This document shows, piece after piece, positions 50,557-60,728 of a DNA stretch of 64,000 bases. The notes under the pieces were generated by a model, which saw only the letters and a list, made by a program, of their open reading frames with translations, had not been told where the DNA came from and made no database searches. Numbering within the stretch: the first letter of the stretch is position 1; each line of letters starts with the position of its first letter. Where the stretch lies: contig NZ_JAOQJN010000006.1 in NCBI RefSeq assembly GCF_025567085.1, positions 1 to 64,000 of the forward strand. Reading direction: 5' to 3'. The stretch comes from Bovifimicola ammoniilytica. Lineage in GTDB: Bacteria; Bacillota; Clostridia; Lachnospirales; Lachnospiraceae. A program made the position numbers and the translations under genes.

Positions 50557-53500
50557 AAAAACGAATACTCAGTATCCTGTTACTGTGCTGCATGTTGCTG
50601 AACATGCTGCCAACAGCGGCGTTTGCATCGGTGAGCGATTCGCTGGACAACACACCTGAGGAAAATCAGGCGATTTTGGAGCAGCTCTCCGCCTTGACCG
50701 GCGGTAGCAACGACCAAGTGCTTTCCATGCTGAACGCTTTGGGGCTACTGGATGAAGCCGGCAATTTAAAGGTGGATCAAACCATCACGCTGGACGGCCA
50801 GGTGTTGACACTGGCGGCTGTCATGGAGCTGCTGGAAAATCCCGCCACGGATCTCACTCGTATAGCCGACGTGGATGGGACTCCGGTGGCACTGGGCGAT
50901 TTGAAGACCATGATCCAAATCGAACAGGAGCTGCAGTGGATCAAGGACACCTATTTCTCCGGCAGGGAGTTTACCGGGGAAGCTCTGGAGAATCTCAATA
51001 GCCTGATGGAGCAGCTGGAGCTGCAGGGCATCAGTTTGCGGTATTCCGCCTCTGCCACAGCGCCTGAGGGCGTTGAGACGGTGGATATGAGCGGCATGAT
51101 GAGACAAACGCTGGGGAGAGAAGCATACAACAACAAATGGGACTCCGGGACTTTTGCTGTATACAGCGGAAAACCGGTCGGCTTTTCCTACCGCATTAAA
51201 AAAGGCCAGCTCAGCAAGTATATCACCGATGTGAAGGTCTCGATATACGGGACGAGTGGGGTCAAGCAAAGCGACGGGTCCTACAAGCTGACCTATCAGT
51301 ATGACAGCCCGAATTCCATTTTAAGTGGGTGTAAAATCACTGTCGAGGTTACAACCGAAGGAAGTAACCCAGGCTGGCTCAAGGATTCTTATTCCTATGG
51401 CGACCTGCTGGGGATGATCGAATTTTACGATGCGGAAAATCTGGTGTTCTATGACGGCGCCGGTTATGCCGACCACTGCCAGCTCAAGCTAATAAAGACG
51501 GTTGACGCCCCCGCAATAAAAACATCAATGACCGCGCCGAACTATGAAAAAACACTCAAAAATACAGACACATTATATGCGGATATGTATATTCCTTTGC
51601 TGGCAGATGGATACAATGCCGGCGACGGTGCCAACAATCAGGACTTCGTTGCGCTAAGCGATACCATCGGAATTCTGGAGGGTGCCCGCAATTCGGTGCT
51701 TCCCGGCGGCTCCTCCCCATTTTATCAGCCATACCAAATCGACGCCAGCATCAGGTTTGAGTGGAATGGCAAAGCAGATGCCTATACCGGCAATGCGCCG
51801 TATGGCTGGTATAAAAACCGACCCTATGCCCCGTTCTATCTGACGGAGTACAAGCTCAATGGAACATCTCTGGAGCTCAGCAGCGAAAGAATGAGTGCGC
51901 TGAACTGTACGATTCAAAAGGACAGTACGGTCAGCATCTCCCTGCAGTCTACCACGCAAAACAGAGGGGATCAGCGGTACTATCTGCCCTTCGAGCTGTA
52001 TCTGAGGAATGTAAATGGCGACCAACAAAATACCTCCGCCACCACCAAGACCAGCAACGCCACCACCAGGCTGTTGGACACGGACGCTCCCACCATTCAA
52101 AGCGTCACGGCCCCGGCAGGAATCTATGCCAGAGGACAGCATGTGCCCATCACAGTTACCTTTAACGAGTTCGTGGATCTTAGGAACGCCCGCGTGACCA
52201 TCAATGGCAAAGAGTATACCGCCGCTGAGCTTTCCATGAACGACTACGGTGTCACGGCAATGCTCTGGTACCCGGTGCAGGATATGGATGCCACCACGGT
52301 CACCGTCAATGGTATGACAGGTGTGAAAGATGTTTTCGGCCATCCGCTGGATACCACACAATATCCAAGCGAGCCGATTACTGGCGTTACGCTGAAGAGC
52401 GTCTTGATGCGCAATGCTCCAACTGCACTGACCGCCGTCTACGACAACGGCAAGGCATCGTTCACGATGAACGCCAACATGGAGCAGGCCTACAAGACCG
52501 TATACAGCAATTATCACACCCGGGAAGGAACAGAGCCGAAGGAAGCTCCTTTCCGCCTCGAGCTGAGGTACGACTCCGCGACTGAACCAATCCATCTGCA
52601 GGTCTATCTGGACACAGAGAAGGAAGCCTTCACCATTAGCGACTATGCAATCGCACTCGCGGTTTACACCCGCACCTATACGGTGATGCTGCAGGCCAAC
52701 GAGGGCACGAAAGACGCTCCTAACTGGGTGAATGTTCTTCCACTGACCCGGCAGTTCAAGGTGCCAAAGAAAGTTTCCGTGAGCACGGTGAACGTCGTCC
52801 CAGAAGAGAATGACGTCGACTATACGATTTCCCTCGCCGAAGCCGCCCGCCCTACGCTTAGGGCAGAGGTTTTGGGGGCAGGCGATGTGCCGGCAAGCTA
52901 CACCACCGGTAAATGGAGCAGCAGTGACCCGCGCATTGCCACCATCGACGAGGATACCGGCGTTGTTACCACCACAGGAACCGAGGTGGGAACCGTCACC
53001 TTTACCTTTACGGCGGACAACGGGACTGAGGACACTGCCGATGATGTGACGGGCCAGTCAAAGTCCTATACCGTGACGGCAGGCAATTCCCTGGCACTGG
53101 TGATTCCCGGCGGCTCGTCCATCGTGACACGGGTAAATCAGCCCGCCACCGTGCTGTGGAGCTCCAACGTCGCGCTGATGGCACCGAACAAAGAATTCAA
53201 TTACAAGATTGACCTGTATGAGGGCAACTACGCGAATGAGGCGGCGCTGAGAGGCCGCGATCCCGTTGCGACTTATACCGCCGGCAAGGATAAAAACAGC
53301 GTGCGGATCCCGGAGAATGTGCTCTCTAAGCTCTCCAACGGCAATACCCCTGCCTACACGGTATTGGTATCCATGCCGCACCCCAACGCAAAGGGTGAGA
53401 ACGTCCGCCTGTCGGCACTTGCCTGGATCATCGTGCAGGCACCACCTGCCACGGCCAAGCTGACACCGCCACAGAGCATTTACCTCAAGGATACCGACGG

Positions 53501-56500
53501 CGCCGTCAATATCAACTGGTCGGTGGAAAACGCCACTGATGGGGCCTCTCAACAGTCCACGCTGACCATTACCCGGGTCACAGAGGACAACAACACCCAA
53601 GTGGTGGCCCGTGAGCGCCTGTCCGATACCTCCGGAAGATTCTCCCTGTCATTACAGAGTGTGAAAGCCGGCAATCTAAAGGACACTTATCAAGTGGTTT
53701 TGAGCGTGGAGAACCCTGGTGAGGAATCTCCAAGCACCGACTCCTTCCCACTGTATGTCTACGATGCCGACGCACTGAAGGTGCAGGACGACAAAGGAAA
53801 CACGATTTCTAAGATGACCATGGACAATACCTCCAAGGTCAGCGACAGCCTGCCCACCGATACAGCTGAAATTTTGCAGCTGCGCCAGGAGTTGGGGCTG
53901 ATCGAGTACATAGGCATCAACTATGACGAGTACGGATGGAACTCCTTTAAAGATGGAATCCGGTGGCTCTCCAGCAACAACAATGCCATTTCCGTCAACT
54001 ACAAGCAGGGAGGACTGTATGAGGACATCAGAAACTTCTCCTTTGATTCCTACCTTCCCGAAACCAAAATGGCGCTGTCCGGCTTGGCCAACGGCACCGC
54101 AACCGTCACGGCTACCCATGCCGCCACGGGCATGAGTGCCACCGTACAGGTGACAGCGAAAACACTGAAAAATAAGTTCTATCTCTTCCAGCTGACGCCT
54201 GCAGCAGAAACTACTCTGCAATACACCGACGGCAAAGGTGTGTCCAAAACGGTCACGACCAACAGTGAAGGCGTGCTGGCACTTTACGAACCCAACGGAA
54301 TCGCAAGTGAGGTGTCTCTACGGTCCGGCTCCGGCGCGGATATTTATCTGGGCACCATCTATAAAGAAAATCTGCGTTCCGGCGAGCGGGATGCCACAAA
54401 ACTGCAGCTTTATCCTTTGAATACCTTCAGCCTTCGGCGAGTCGCCCGGGCATCTGTGACGCTCATCACGCCGGGCGGCGATCCGCTGGCGAACAAGACG
54501 GTGACCGTTCGCGGCGGTGTTTATAAAAACGGAGGCTACTGCGAGACAGCTCAGCTGGGCTCCAGGGCAGGAGCACTTGTCAGCGGCATCACCGGCGACA
54601 CCTATACCACGGATGCGGCGGGAAATATAACTGTCTATCTGGATTCCACCCAGTTCTGGTCGGCCGAAAAGGGCGAGAGTAACACCACGGCGCTTTCCGC
54701 TCTGGATCAGCTGGAGTACATTCTGGAGATCAGCGCAATTGACGGCGACAAGTACTATCCGCTGTTGCTGACCGTCAACGGCAAGCTGGGCGTGGACGAT
54801 GTAATGCGTACCGCAGAGGGCGTTGTCTCTCTGGAACGCGTGCCGAAGGGGGAGAAAAACAAACCCTTCATTGTGGCGCAAAGCGTTGATTACGGTCTTG
54901 CAAACGGCCAGAAAGTGGATGTCCGCAACTCGATTGGGAAGATTGGCCCTAACAGCAGCTTTAAAACAGCAATCCTGCACACCACTATGTTCCTCTGGGG
55001 CGAGGATATTGCCAATGCGAAGAATTACAGTCTCAAGTTGGCAGACGAATACGGCGTTCTTCCTGCCGCCCAGAGCAGCAGTACCACGCAGTATCCCTTC
55101 TCATCCATCCCCGTAGTGGAAAACGATCTGACCCTCACCGAGGCCACCATGACCACCTCCGGATGGATCGCCGACGGCAAGGATGTGGGTATGAAAACGC
55201 AGCTGAGCCTGAACGGCAGCCTGCTGCAAGAGAAAATAATGCCCTTCCGGGTCGTTGATCTGACCCGAGTGCCAAAGGTGACAGAGGATGACCGCGTTAC
55301 CGGTATTCTGGCGACGATGAAGGACTCCAGTGGAGTGAATGATGTTGACTTTGGCGGAGTGGGCGATAGTAACATTCTCAAGGTGCTGACCGGGCGGCTG
55401 GATGATCTGAGCGGTCCGGTGGACACATCCGTGTTCAAAATGATTATCACCCCTAGCGAAGATCCATCCGTGTTCCGTGCCATGATTTGGGCCGGGTACA
55501 ATACACTGGAGATGGAGGACATGGACTATTCCGAGGACGGCGTGGCCTTGGGTGCGAATGTGCTAACGCAGAACCTGGAAGTGGGCGTGCCCGGGACCGG
55601 GGATCTGAGTCAGATGGCCAAGGGCACCTATAATCCAAATGGAGAGTACAAAGCCAACTCCATGGCCGGCAAGGTCACCAACACGGATCTCAACTTGCAG
55701 TTGGAGGGCTTTTACGAAGCGGAAATCCGCTATAACGCCGAAAAAAAGGAGTGGGAGGTTTTCACCGTAGGTGGCGGCTTTACCGCCGGCATTGGCGTGG
55801 GCTTCACCTTCAGCGTGAACGCCATGGCTGGACCCGTGCCGTTGACAGCAACCTTTGAGCTGGGTGGTGCCATTCAGCTGGATTTCCGTACCGCAGTGCG
55901 CTACGGCCAGCAGGGCGAGGGTACAGAGCTTGCCTGGAGCGATCCCACAGCCACGGCAGTGAATGACTTTTTGACCACGCTGCGTATCAACGCCTATGTC
56001 CACGCGTTTGGCGGCATTGGCTTTGACTATTCGGTCGTGGCACTGAAGATCGGCCTATTCGGCAATTTGGATGTGGACAGTCAGAATAAGTTCCTTTCCC
56101 GCACCTATCTTGCCGACGAGACAAAGCGCCAGATCAACGGTCAGGCCCTGGGAATCAAAAGCGAAGTGGGAATCAAATTTGTGGCAACCTTCCTGTTTAT
56201 CTCCTACGAGGCGGTGATCGCCTCCGGAACCCTTGAAGGTACCAAGACTTTTAATGACTGGAAAACAATCGACAACTATTGGAATAACGCCACCAGTGGG
56301 CTGAGCCTTGCCTCGCTACGGATGGCAGCGGCTCAGAGCGGAATGCAGGTAGCTTCTGGCAGTGCAACGCTCCAAAGCCGGGACTATCTGGAGCAATATG
56401 CCCGTACTTGGGGCCAACCCCAGCAGCGGATGATGCTGTTCTCTCTGAACTCAACCAGTGGGCTGGAAAACATCCAGACCAATGCTAACCCTACATCCTA

Positions 56501-59500
56501 TCCACAGATCAGCGATGACGGGAAGGTATTGGCCTACATCAACGACGGCAACAGCAGCAGTATTTACGATAGCCGGGCGCATTTCTCCACCCTCAATGGC
56601 GGCGTCTATACTCTCTCTAGTGAAATTGACGCTCCAGCAGAGTTCCCAGGCTACGGCGACACGAGCATTTCTTTGTCTGGCACTGGCAGCTTCGCGGCGG
56701 CGGCTTGGGTTCGCATGGGCACTAACCTTCCGGGTAAAAATGCCGGTGATCCCGTGACATTGGAAGAGCAAAACCTGCTGATGAACAGCACGGAGATCGT
56801 AGTGTCCGTCTATGACGGCACAACCTGGACTTCCACCCGCCTAACCAACGACGGCACGCCAGATCTGGCCCCAGTCACGGCAGTGGGCGGCGACGGCAAG
56901 GCCATCGTGTTCTGGCGCAGCGTCTACACCCCAGATCCCGGTACGCAGGGCAGCAACTTGCTGAACTTCACGACCAGAGATTGTATCATGTACTGTTGCT
57001 ATGACAGGAATAATGGCACCTGGAGCGAGTCCAAAATGCTTTATAATGGTGCTACTGGCAGCGTGAAGGCGTTGCAGGCGGCCATGCTGCCCGACGGAAC
57101 AGCTATGGCGGTTTACTCGCTGGACCGCAGCGGAACCGGAGATACCTCCGCCTACGAGATTGCCTATTGTACCGTGGCTGCTGACGGAACTCCTGGTACA
57201 GCCATGCTGGCGACCTGTGACAGCAATCTTGACGAAAACCCCCAGGTCGTTGCAGCCAACTTCGGCAGCGGGGATGACCGATTTGTCATCGGTTGGCACA
57301 GTATCCGAGACGGCAGCAGCGATATTCAGCTGTTGGCTGTGGACGGAAGCGGCACCATGTCCAACAGTTTCCCAGGCTCTTTGTCTGCCCTGACCAGCAG
57401 CGGCAACGCCGTCGTGGGCGGAGACTTCCGCTTCGCTTCCCTCAGCGGGGATCATCGCAGCCTCAATGATCTTACCATTGTCTGGAATGAGACTGTCAAT
57501 GACGTCAACGGCGCGGTAAATCACGGCATTTTGAAGGCGGCCAAGCTGCGCTATGCTACAAATACCTACACTCTCTCCGCACCGTTGGAACTGGCAGAAC
57601 TGCCGGATCGCACGCTGGCTGACCACTTTGATGCCTATGTCAGCGACAGCAATCAGGTGCAGGCTGTCATTCAGGCTACCTTCTATGACGATGAAAATCC
57701 GCAGGTAATCGGCGGCGTGACCGTTCCGGGTGAGAAAACGAACCTCTATACCGTTACCTCTGATTTTGTCACCGATGCGGTGGCAGTGGAACAGATCGGT
57801 GTGGATTATGCAACGCTGGCGTTGAACAGCCTGACACCTATTCGCTTTACCATCCGCAACACCGGGCTGAACGATGTGACAAACCTAAAGGTCAGCATTG
57901 GCAGCGGGGAAACCGCCACCCTTACGGAAACACTGCTGCCAAATGAAAGCACCACCCTTACCGTCTGGCACCATGTGGGGAACCTCGTGACCAACCCGAG
58001 CTATACCATCACCGCCGCCAGCGGCATCAACGAAAAAGGCACAGTGTATCTGGATTATCCCGACATTGGGATCTCGCAAATGGAAGTGATTGCGGAGAGC
58101 GCCGGCAAGCGTACGGTGCGCATGACCCTCTATAATTCCTCTGCCGCCACTCTGGCTGGCAAAAAGGGTCGCGAGGTGAAGCTTGCGTTCTATGCGGATG
58201 ATCTGCATACCAAACATGCAGAGGTAGCCTGCACCACAAACGGCGTATCGGTTCGCGATAATGAAATCACCATTTCCGAAGACAGCGCCCTCGCCCGCAT
58301 CGATCAGGGAACCTTTACACTGGACCTGACCTATGATCTGGGCAAGTATATGAACTCTATTGGCAAAACAGAGATCCCAAATGTGGGTACCTATCTGTAC
58401 GCCGAGGCGTGGGCGGAAGGTCAGATCGGTGGAACGGGAAGCAATCAGCGCCTGCCGGAGTATGACGGCAGTGACAGCGAGGCCAGCGTCCATATGACTG
58501 GCGCACTGGCCCGCACCGGAGAGCGGATGACGATGGATGTGACACAGGGAAACGACGGCAACGGTCACAGCACCGCAGCCATTACCCTGCGCAACAACTC
58601 CCTGCAGTCTCAGACTAGCGCAATGCTGGTGGCCACACTGCTGGATGCTGACGGGACCGTTCTGGAAACGAAAAAGACCAGTATTGGCGGTGCCATCTAC
58701 GGGGAAACCTTCCAGACGGAAACCGTCACCTTCTCCCGGCTTGGCACCCGCGTAGTGGTGCGAGCCGCAGTGCCTGGTAATGACCTTCTGACCTTTGAAG
58801 GTCTGGCAGTGGGACTCGGCGATTTTACCGCCAACGGAACGAACTATACCTATACGCTGCAAAATGATAGCGGAGCAACATCTACGCTAGTCACAGCGAT
58901 GTCTGGAAACGGCGAGCCCGTGAGCATCAACGGACAGGCTATGTCCACCGGCGGCAGCGCAAACGTTGCTATCCCCGACAGCGGCACAACCGACATTGTC
59001 GTGGGAATCGGTGCTAAAACCTACACACTGACGATTCTGCGCAATAGCGGCGATGAGCATACTCACAGCTACGGCAGCGAGTGGAAGAACGATGCAGACA
59101 ACCATTGGTATGAGTGCTCCTGCGGCGATAAGAAAGATGTTGCAGCACACACCGCAAGCGACTGGATTATTGATACACCGGCAACGGCTACCACAAGCGG
59201 CTCAAAGCATAAGGAATGCACCGTCTGCGGTTATACGATGACAACCGAAACGATTCCGGCAACCGGCGGCGATGAGCATACTCACAGCTACGGCAGCGAG
59301 TGGAAGAACGATGCAGACAACCACTGGTATGAGTGCTCCTGCGGCGATAAGAAAGATGTTGCAGCACACACCGCAAGCGACTGGATTATTGATACACCGG
59401 CAACGACTACCACAAGCGGCTCAAAGCATAAGGAATGCACCGTCTGCGGTTATACGATGACAACCGAAACGATTCCGGCAACCGGCGATGAGCATACTCA

Positions 59501-60092
59501 TAGCTACGGCAGCGAGTGGAAGAACGATGCAGACAACCACTGGCATGAGTGCTCCTGCGGCGATAAGAAAGATGTTGCAGCACACACCGCAAGCGACTGG
59601 ATTATTGATACACCGGCAACGACTACCACAAGCGGCTTAAAGCATAAGGAATGCACCGTCTGCGGTTATACGATGACAACCGAAACGATTCCGGCAACCG
59701 GCGGCAGTGAACATACTCACAGCTACGGCAGCGAGTGGAAGAACGATGCTACGAACCACTGGCATGAGTGCTCCTGTGGCGATAAGACCGATAAGGCGGT
59801 GCACGACTTCAAGTGGATTGTTGACAAGGAAGCGACCGCAACGCAAAAGGGCTCTAAGCATGAGGAGTGCAAGGTTTGTGGCTACAAGAAGGCAGCAGTT
59901 GAGATTCCGGCTACCGGCTTCACAACAAAACCGATCGATTCTACGCAAACCAACCCGAGCACTGGCGCAGAAAGCACGAAAACCGGTGACAACAGCAATA
60001 TGATCCTCTGGATCGCACTGCTGTTTATCAGCGGCGGTGTTCTGAAAGGTGTAAAGGTATTTGATAAAAGGAAAAGACATTACGTCAAATAA
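50553..60092 (+). CDS. Giant cell-wall-anchored surface protein (adhesin-like), 3179 residues
   Basis: Signal peptide (MKKRILSILLLCCMLLN, ending TAAFA). Bacterial Ig-like segments (Big_2-like WSSSDPRIATIDEDTGVVTT near 790 and GTATVTATHAATGMSATVQV near 1190), a beta-rich middle with a YWTD/propeller-like run (PQISDDGKVLAYINDGN and onward, about 1970-2350), a CARDB-like domain (PIRFTIRNTGLNDVTNLKVS near 2430), four tandem 72-73-residue modules from about 2834 (HTHSYGSEWKNDADNHW, CSCGDKK, HKECTVCGYTMTTETIP) and a C-terminal sorting signal: TKTGD, hydrophobic helix, KRKRHYVK. The motif lacks the usual LP, so a variant sortase is needed. G+C-rich, unlike the chromosome around it. Ligand unknown. 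Confidence 0.88.
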   Translation: MKKRILSILLLCCMLLNMLPTAAFASVSDSLDNTPEENQAILEQLSALTGGSNDQVLSMLNALGLLDEAGNLKVDQTITLDGQVLTLAAVMELLENPATDLTRIADVDGTPVALGDLKTMIQIEQELQWIKDTYFSGREFTGEALENLNSLMEQLELQGISLRYSASATAPEGVETVDMSGMMRQTLGREAYNNKWDSGTFAVYSGKPVGFSYRIKKGQLSKYITDVKVSIYGTSGVKQSDGSYKLTYQYDSPNSILSGCKITVEVTTEGSNPGWLKDSYSYGDLLGMIEFYDAENLVFYDGAGYADHCQLKLIKTVDAPAIKTSMTAPNYEKTLKNTDTLYADMYIPLLADGYNAGDGANNQDFVALSDTIGILEGARNSVLPGGSSPFYQPYQIDASIRFEWNGKADAYTGNAPYGWYKNRPYAPFYLTEYKLNGTSLELSSERMSALNCTIQKDSTVSISLQSTTQNRGDQRYYLPFELYLRNVNGDQQNTSATTKTSNATTRLLDTDAPTIQSVTAPAGIYARGQHVPITVTFNEFVDLRNARVTINGKEYTAAELSMNDYGVTAMLWYPVQDMDATTVTVNGMTGVKDVFGHPLDTTQYPSEPITGVTLKSVLMRNAPTALTAVYDNGKASFTMNANMEQAYKTVYSNYHTREGTEPKEAPFRLELRYDSATEPIHLQVYLDTEKEAFTISDYAIALAVYTRTYTVMLQANEGTKDAPNWVNVLPLTRQFKVPKKVSVSTVNVVPEENDVDYTISLAEAARPTLRAEVLGAGDVPASYTTGKWSSSDPRIATIDEDTGVVTTTGTEVGTVTFTFTADNGTEDTADDVTGQSKSYTVTAGNSLALVIPGGSSIVTRVNQPATVLWSSNVALMAPNKEFNYKIDLYEGNYANEAALRGRDPVATYTAGKDKNSVRIPENVLSKLSNGNTPAYTVLVSMPHPNAKGENVRLSALAWIIVQAPPATAKLTPPQSIYLKDTDGAVNINWSVENATDGASQQSTLTITRVTEDNNTQVVARERLSDTSGRFSLSLQSVKAGNLKDTYQVVLSVENPGEESPSTDSFPLYVYDADALKVQDDKGNTISKMTMDNTSKVSDSLPTDTAEILQLRQELGLIEYIGINYDEYGWNSFKDGIRWLSSNNNAISVNYKQGGLYEDIRNFSFDSYLPETKMALSGLANGTATVTATHAATGMSATVQVTAKTLKNKFYLFQLTPAAETTLQYTDGKGVSKTVTTNSEGVLALYEPNGIASEVSLRSGSGADIYLGTIYKENLRSGERDATKLQLYPLNTFSLRRVARASVTLITPGGDPLANKTVTVRGGVYKNGGYCETAQLGSRAGALVSGITGDTYTTDAAGNITVYLDSTQFWSAEKGESNTTALSALDQLEYILEISAIDGDKYYPLLLTVNGKLGVDDVMRTAEGVVSLERVPKGEKNKPFIVAQSVDYGLANGQKVDVRNSIGKIGPNSSFKTAILHTTMFLWGEDIANAKNYSLKLADEYGVLPAAQSSSTTQYPFSSIPVVENDLTLTEATMTTSGWIADGKDVGMKTQLSLNGSLLQEKIMPFRVVDLTRVPKVTEDDRVTGILATMKDSSGVNDVDFGGVGDSNILKVLTGRLDDLSGPVDTSVFKMIITPSEDPSVFRAMIWAGYNTLEMEDMDYSEDGVALGANVLTQNLEVGVPGTGDLSQMAKGTYNPNGEYKANSMAGKVTNTDLNLQLEGFYEAEIRYNAEKKEWEVFTVGGGFTAGIGVGFTFSVNAMAGPVPLTATFELGGAIQLDFRTAVRYGQQGEGTELAWSDPTATAVNDFLTTLRINAYVHAFGGIGFDYSVVALKIGLFGNLDVDSQNKFLSRTYLADETKRQINGQALGIKSEVGIKFVATFLFISYEAVIASGTLEGTKTFNDWKTIDNYWNNATSGLSLASLRMAAAQSGMQVASGSATLQSRDYLEQYARTWGQPQQRMMLFSLNSTSGLENIQTNANPTSYPQISDDGKVLAYINDGNSSSIYDSRAHFSTLNGGVYTLSSEIDAPAEFPGYGDTSISLSGTGSFAAAAWVRMGTNLPGKNAGDPVTLEEQNLLMNSTEIVVSVYDGTTWTSTRLTNDGTPDLAPVTAVGGDGKAIVFWRSVYTPDPGTQGSNLLNFTTRDCIMYCCYDRNNGTWSESKMLYNGATGSVKALQAAMLPDGTAMAVYSLDRSGTGDTSAYEIAYCTVAADGTPGTAMLATCDSNLDENPQVVAANFGSGDDRFVIGWHSIRDGSSDIQLLAVDGSGTMSNSFPGSLSALTSSGNAVVGGDFRFASLSGDHRSLNDLTIVWNETVNDVNGAVNHGILKAAKLRYATNTYTLSAPLELAELPDRTLADHFDAYVSDSNQVQAVIQATFYDDENPQVIGGVTVPGEKTNLYTVTSDFVTDAVAVEQIGVDYATLALNSLTPIRFTIRNTGLNDVTNLKVSIGSGETATLTETLLPNESTTLTVWHHVGNLVTNPSYTITAASGINEKGTVYLDYPDIGISQMEVIAESAGKRTVRMTLYNSSAATLAGKKGREVKLAFYADDLHTKHAEVACTTNGVSVRDNEITISEDSALARIDQGTFTLDLTYDLGKYMNSIGKTEIPNVGTYLYAEAWAEGQIGGTGSNQRLPEYDGSDSEASVHMTGALARTGERMTMDVTQGNDGNGHSTAAITLRNNSLQSQTSAMLVATLLDADGTVLETKKTSIGGAIYGETFQTETVTFSRLGTRVVVRAAVPGNDLLTFEGLAVGLGDFTANGTNYTYTLQNDSGATSTLVTAMSGNGEPVSINGQAMSTGGSANVAIPDSGTTDIVVGIGAKTYTLTILRNSGDEHTHSYGSEWKNDADNHWYECSCGDKKDVAAHTASDWIIDTPATATTSGSKHKECTVCGYTMTTETIPATGGDEHTHSYGSEWKNDADNHWYECSCGDKKDVAAHTASDWIIDTPATTTTSGSKHKECTVCGYTMTTETIPATGDEHTHSYGSEWKNDADNHWHECSCGDKKDVAAHTASDWIIDTPATTTTSGLKHKECTVCGYTMTTETIPATGGSEHTHSYGSEWKNDATNHWHECSCGDKTDKAVHDFKWIVDKEATATQKGSKHEECKVCGYKKAAVEIPATGFTTKPIDSTQTNPSTGAESTKTGDNSNMILWIALLFISGGVLKGVKVFDKRKRHYVK
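59052..59925 (+). repeat. Four tandem 216-219-bp modules in the surface protein gene
   Basis: Units begin at 59052, 59271, 59487 and 59706. The first three differ by only a few bases; the fourth is diverged in its second half. Each encodes a 72-73-residue Cys/His-rich module (HWYECSCGDKK, KHKECTVCGY) and ends in PATG. Near identity makes copy-number change by recombination likely. Confidence 0.92.
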
Positions 60093-60135
60093 TCAAGTAT
60101 AAGTAACAATTAACGATCCATCACGGAAACATCAC

Positions 60136-60180
60136 AAATACGGCACAGAGGGCATAAAAACCGCTGTGCCGTATTTCTTT
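60136..60180 (+). terminator. Intrinsic terminator after the surface protein gene
   Basis: 13-bp perfect stem AAATACGGCACAG / CTGTGCCGTATTT with a 15-base loop and a following CTTTCC. It lies 44 bases past the stop codon and marks the end of the G+C-rich island. Confidence 0.85.
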
Positions 60181-60498
60181 CCTTAAGACTGTTTTTGAAA
60201 AATAAGCAATTTCTCGGGCATAACCCAAGATTTTTTTGCCGGATTCCATGTATACTGTGTATATCACACTTATGCATTTTTCATTTTTACCACGGCAATC
60301 GGATACACGGATATCAACAGATACCAAATACAGCGAGGTAATTATGAAAACAAGAGAATACTAAAGAAAAAAAGGGTGTCCTGAAAAAAGGGTGTCCATT
60401 AGGAAAGTGTACAAAATGATATTTCCTAGATATGTTATCCGGTAATTGTTTCCATCCTTTAAAACCAAATTCAGATATCAATTTTTTTTAATTAGTCA
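60181..60498. other. Non-coding junction between the island and leuB
   Basis: A+T-rich, no convincing gene. It contains two close copies of AAAAAAGGGTGTCC (60367-60400), possibly traces of an old insertion. The switch back to native composition occurs here. Confidence 0.5.
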
Positions 60499-60527
60499 TT
60501 GAAAAATATATTAAAATATTATAAAAT
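60499..60527 (+). promoter_or_regulatory. Promoter of leuB-ilvD-ilvB
   Basis: TTGAAA (60499-60504), 17-bp spacer, TAAAAT (60522-60527), about 200 bases before leuB. Confidence 0.6.
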
Positions 60528-60546
60528 ATTACCTAATATTCTTCTT

Positions 60547-60636
60547 ATGTATATGAAGATATGCAATCAGGTAGTGGATATCGACAAAAATTGCATAGCA
60601 AAACTGCTAGATGTCGCCACAGGGCGACATTTTTAG
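60547..60636 (+). CDS. Possible leader peptide of the leuB operon
   Basis: A 29-codon frame (MYMKICNQVVDIDKN, then CIAKLLDVATGRHF) rich in Val, Ile and Leu codons. It runs through the hairpin TATGCAAT / ATTGCATA (60560-60597) and ends inside the T run of the terminator at 60611-60634. This is the arrangement of an attenuation leader for branched-chain amino acid genes. No good ribosome binding site precedes it, so it may be coincidence. Confidence 0.35.
   Translation: MYMKICNQVVDIDKNCIAKLLDVATGRHF
60611..60634 (+). terminator. Attenuator-like terminator in the leuB leader
   Basis: Perfect 8-bp ATGTCGCC / GGCGACAT stem, ACAG loop, TTTT. It lies between the promoter at 60499 and leuB, so it must be passed for expression and is a likely point of control. 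Confidence 0.75.
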
Positions 60637-60728
60637 TGTATTTAAAAACAGATGTTAAATATATTAAAAAGTATTTGCATTAACTAAGATAAGAAGATAA
60701 TTACAGTACATAGAAAAGAGGGATTTTC

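Larger units (their letters stand above)
46890..60180 (+). mobile_element. G+C-rich acquired island
   Basis: From about 46,890 the third codon positions become rich in G and C and remain so to about 60,180, unlike both sides. The left edge carries fragments of conjugation genes; the remainder is one operon ending in a giant surface protein gene. No integrase or clear attachment site is visible, so it is an inactive or partial transfer. Confidence 0.7.

Noticed and set aside
51654..52595. Long minus-strand frames under the giant surface protein gene (also 57885-58862 and others)
   Set aside because: These arise from G+C-rich codon use on the opposite strand; they have no ribosome binding sites or family motifs.
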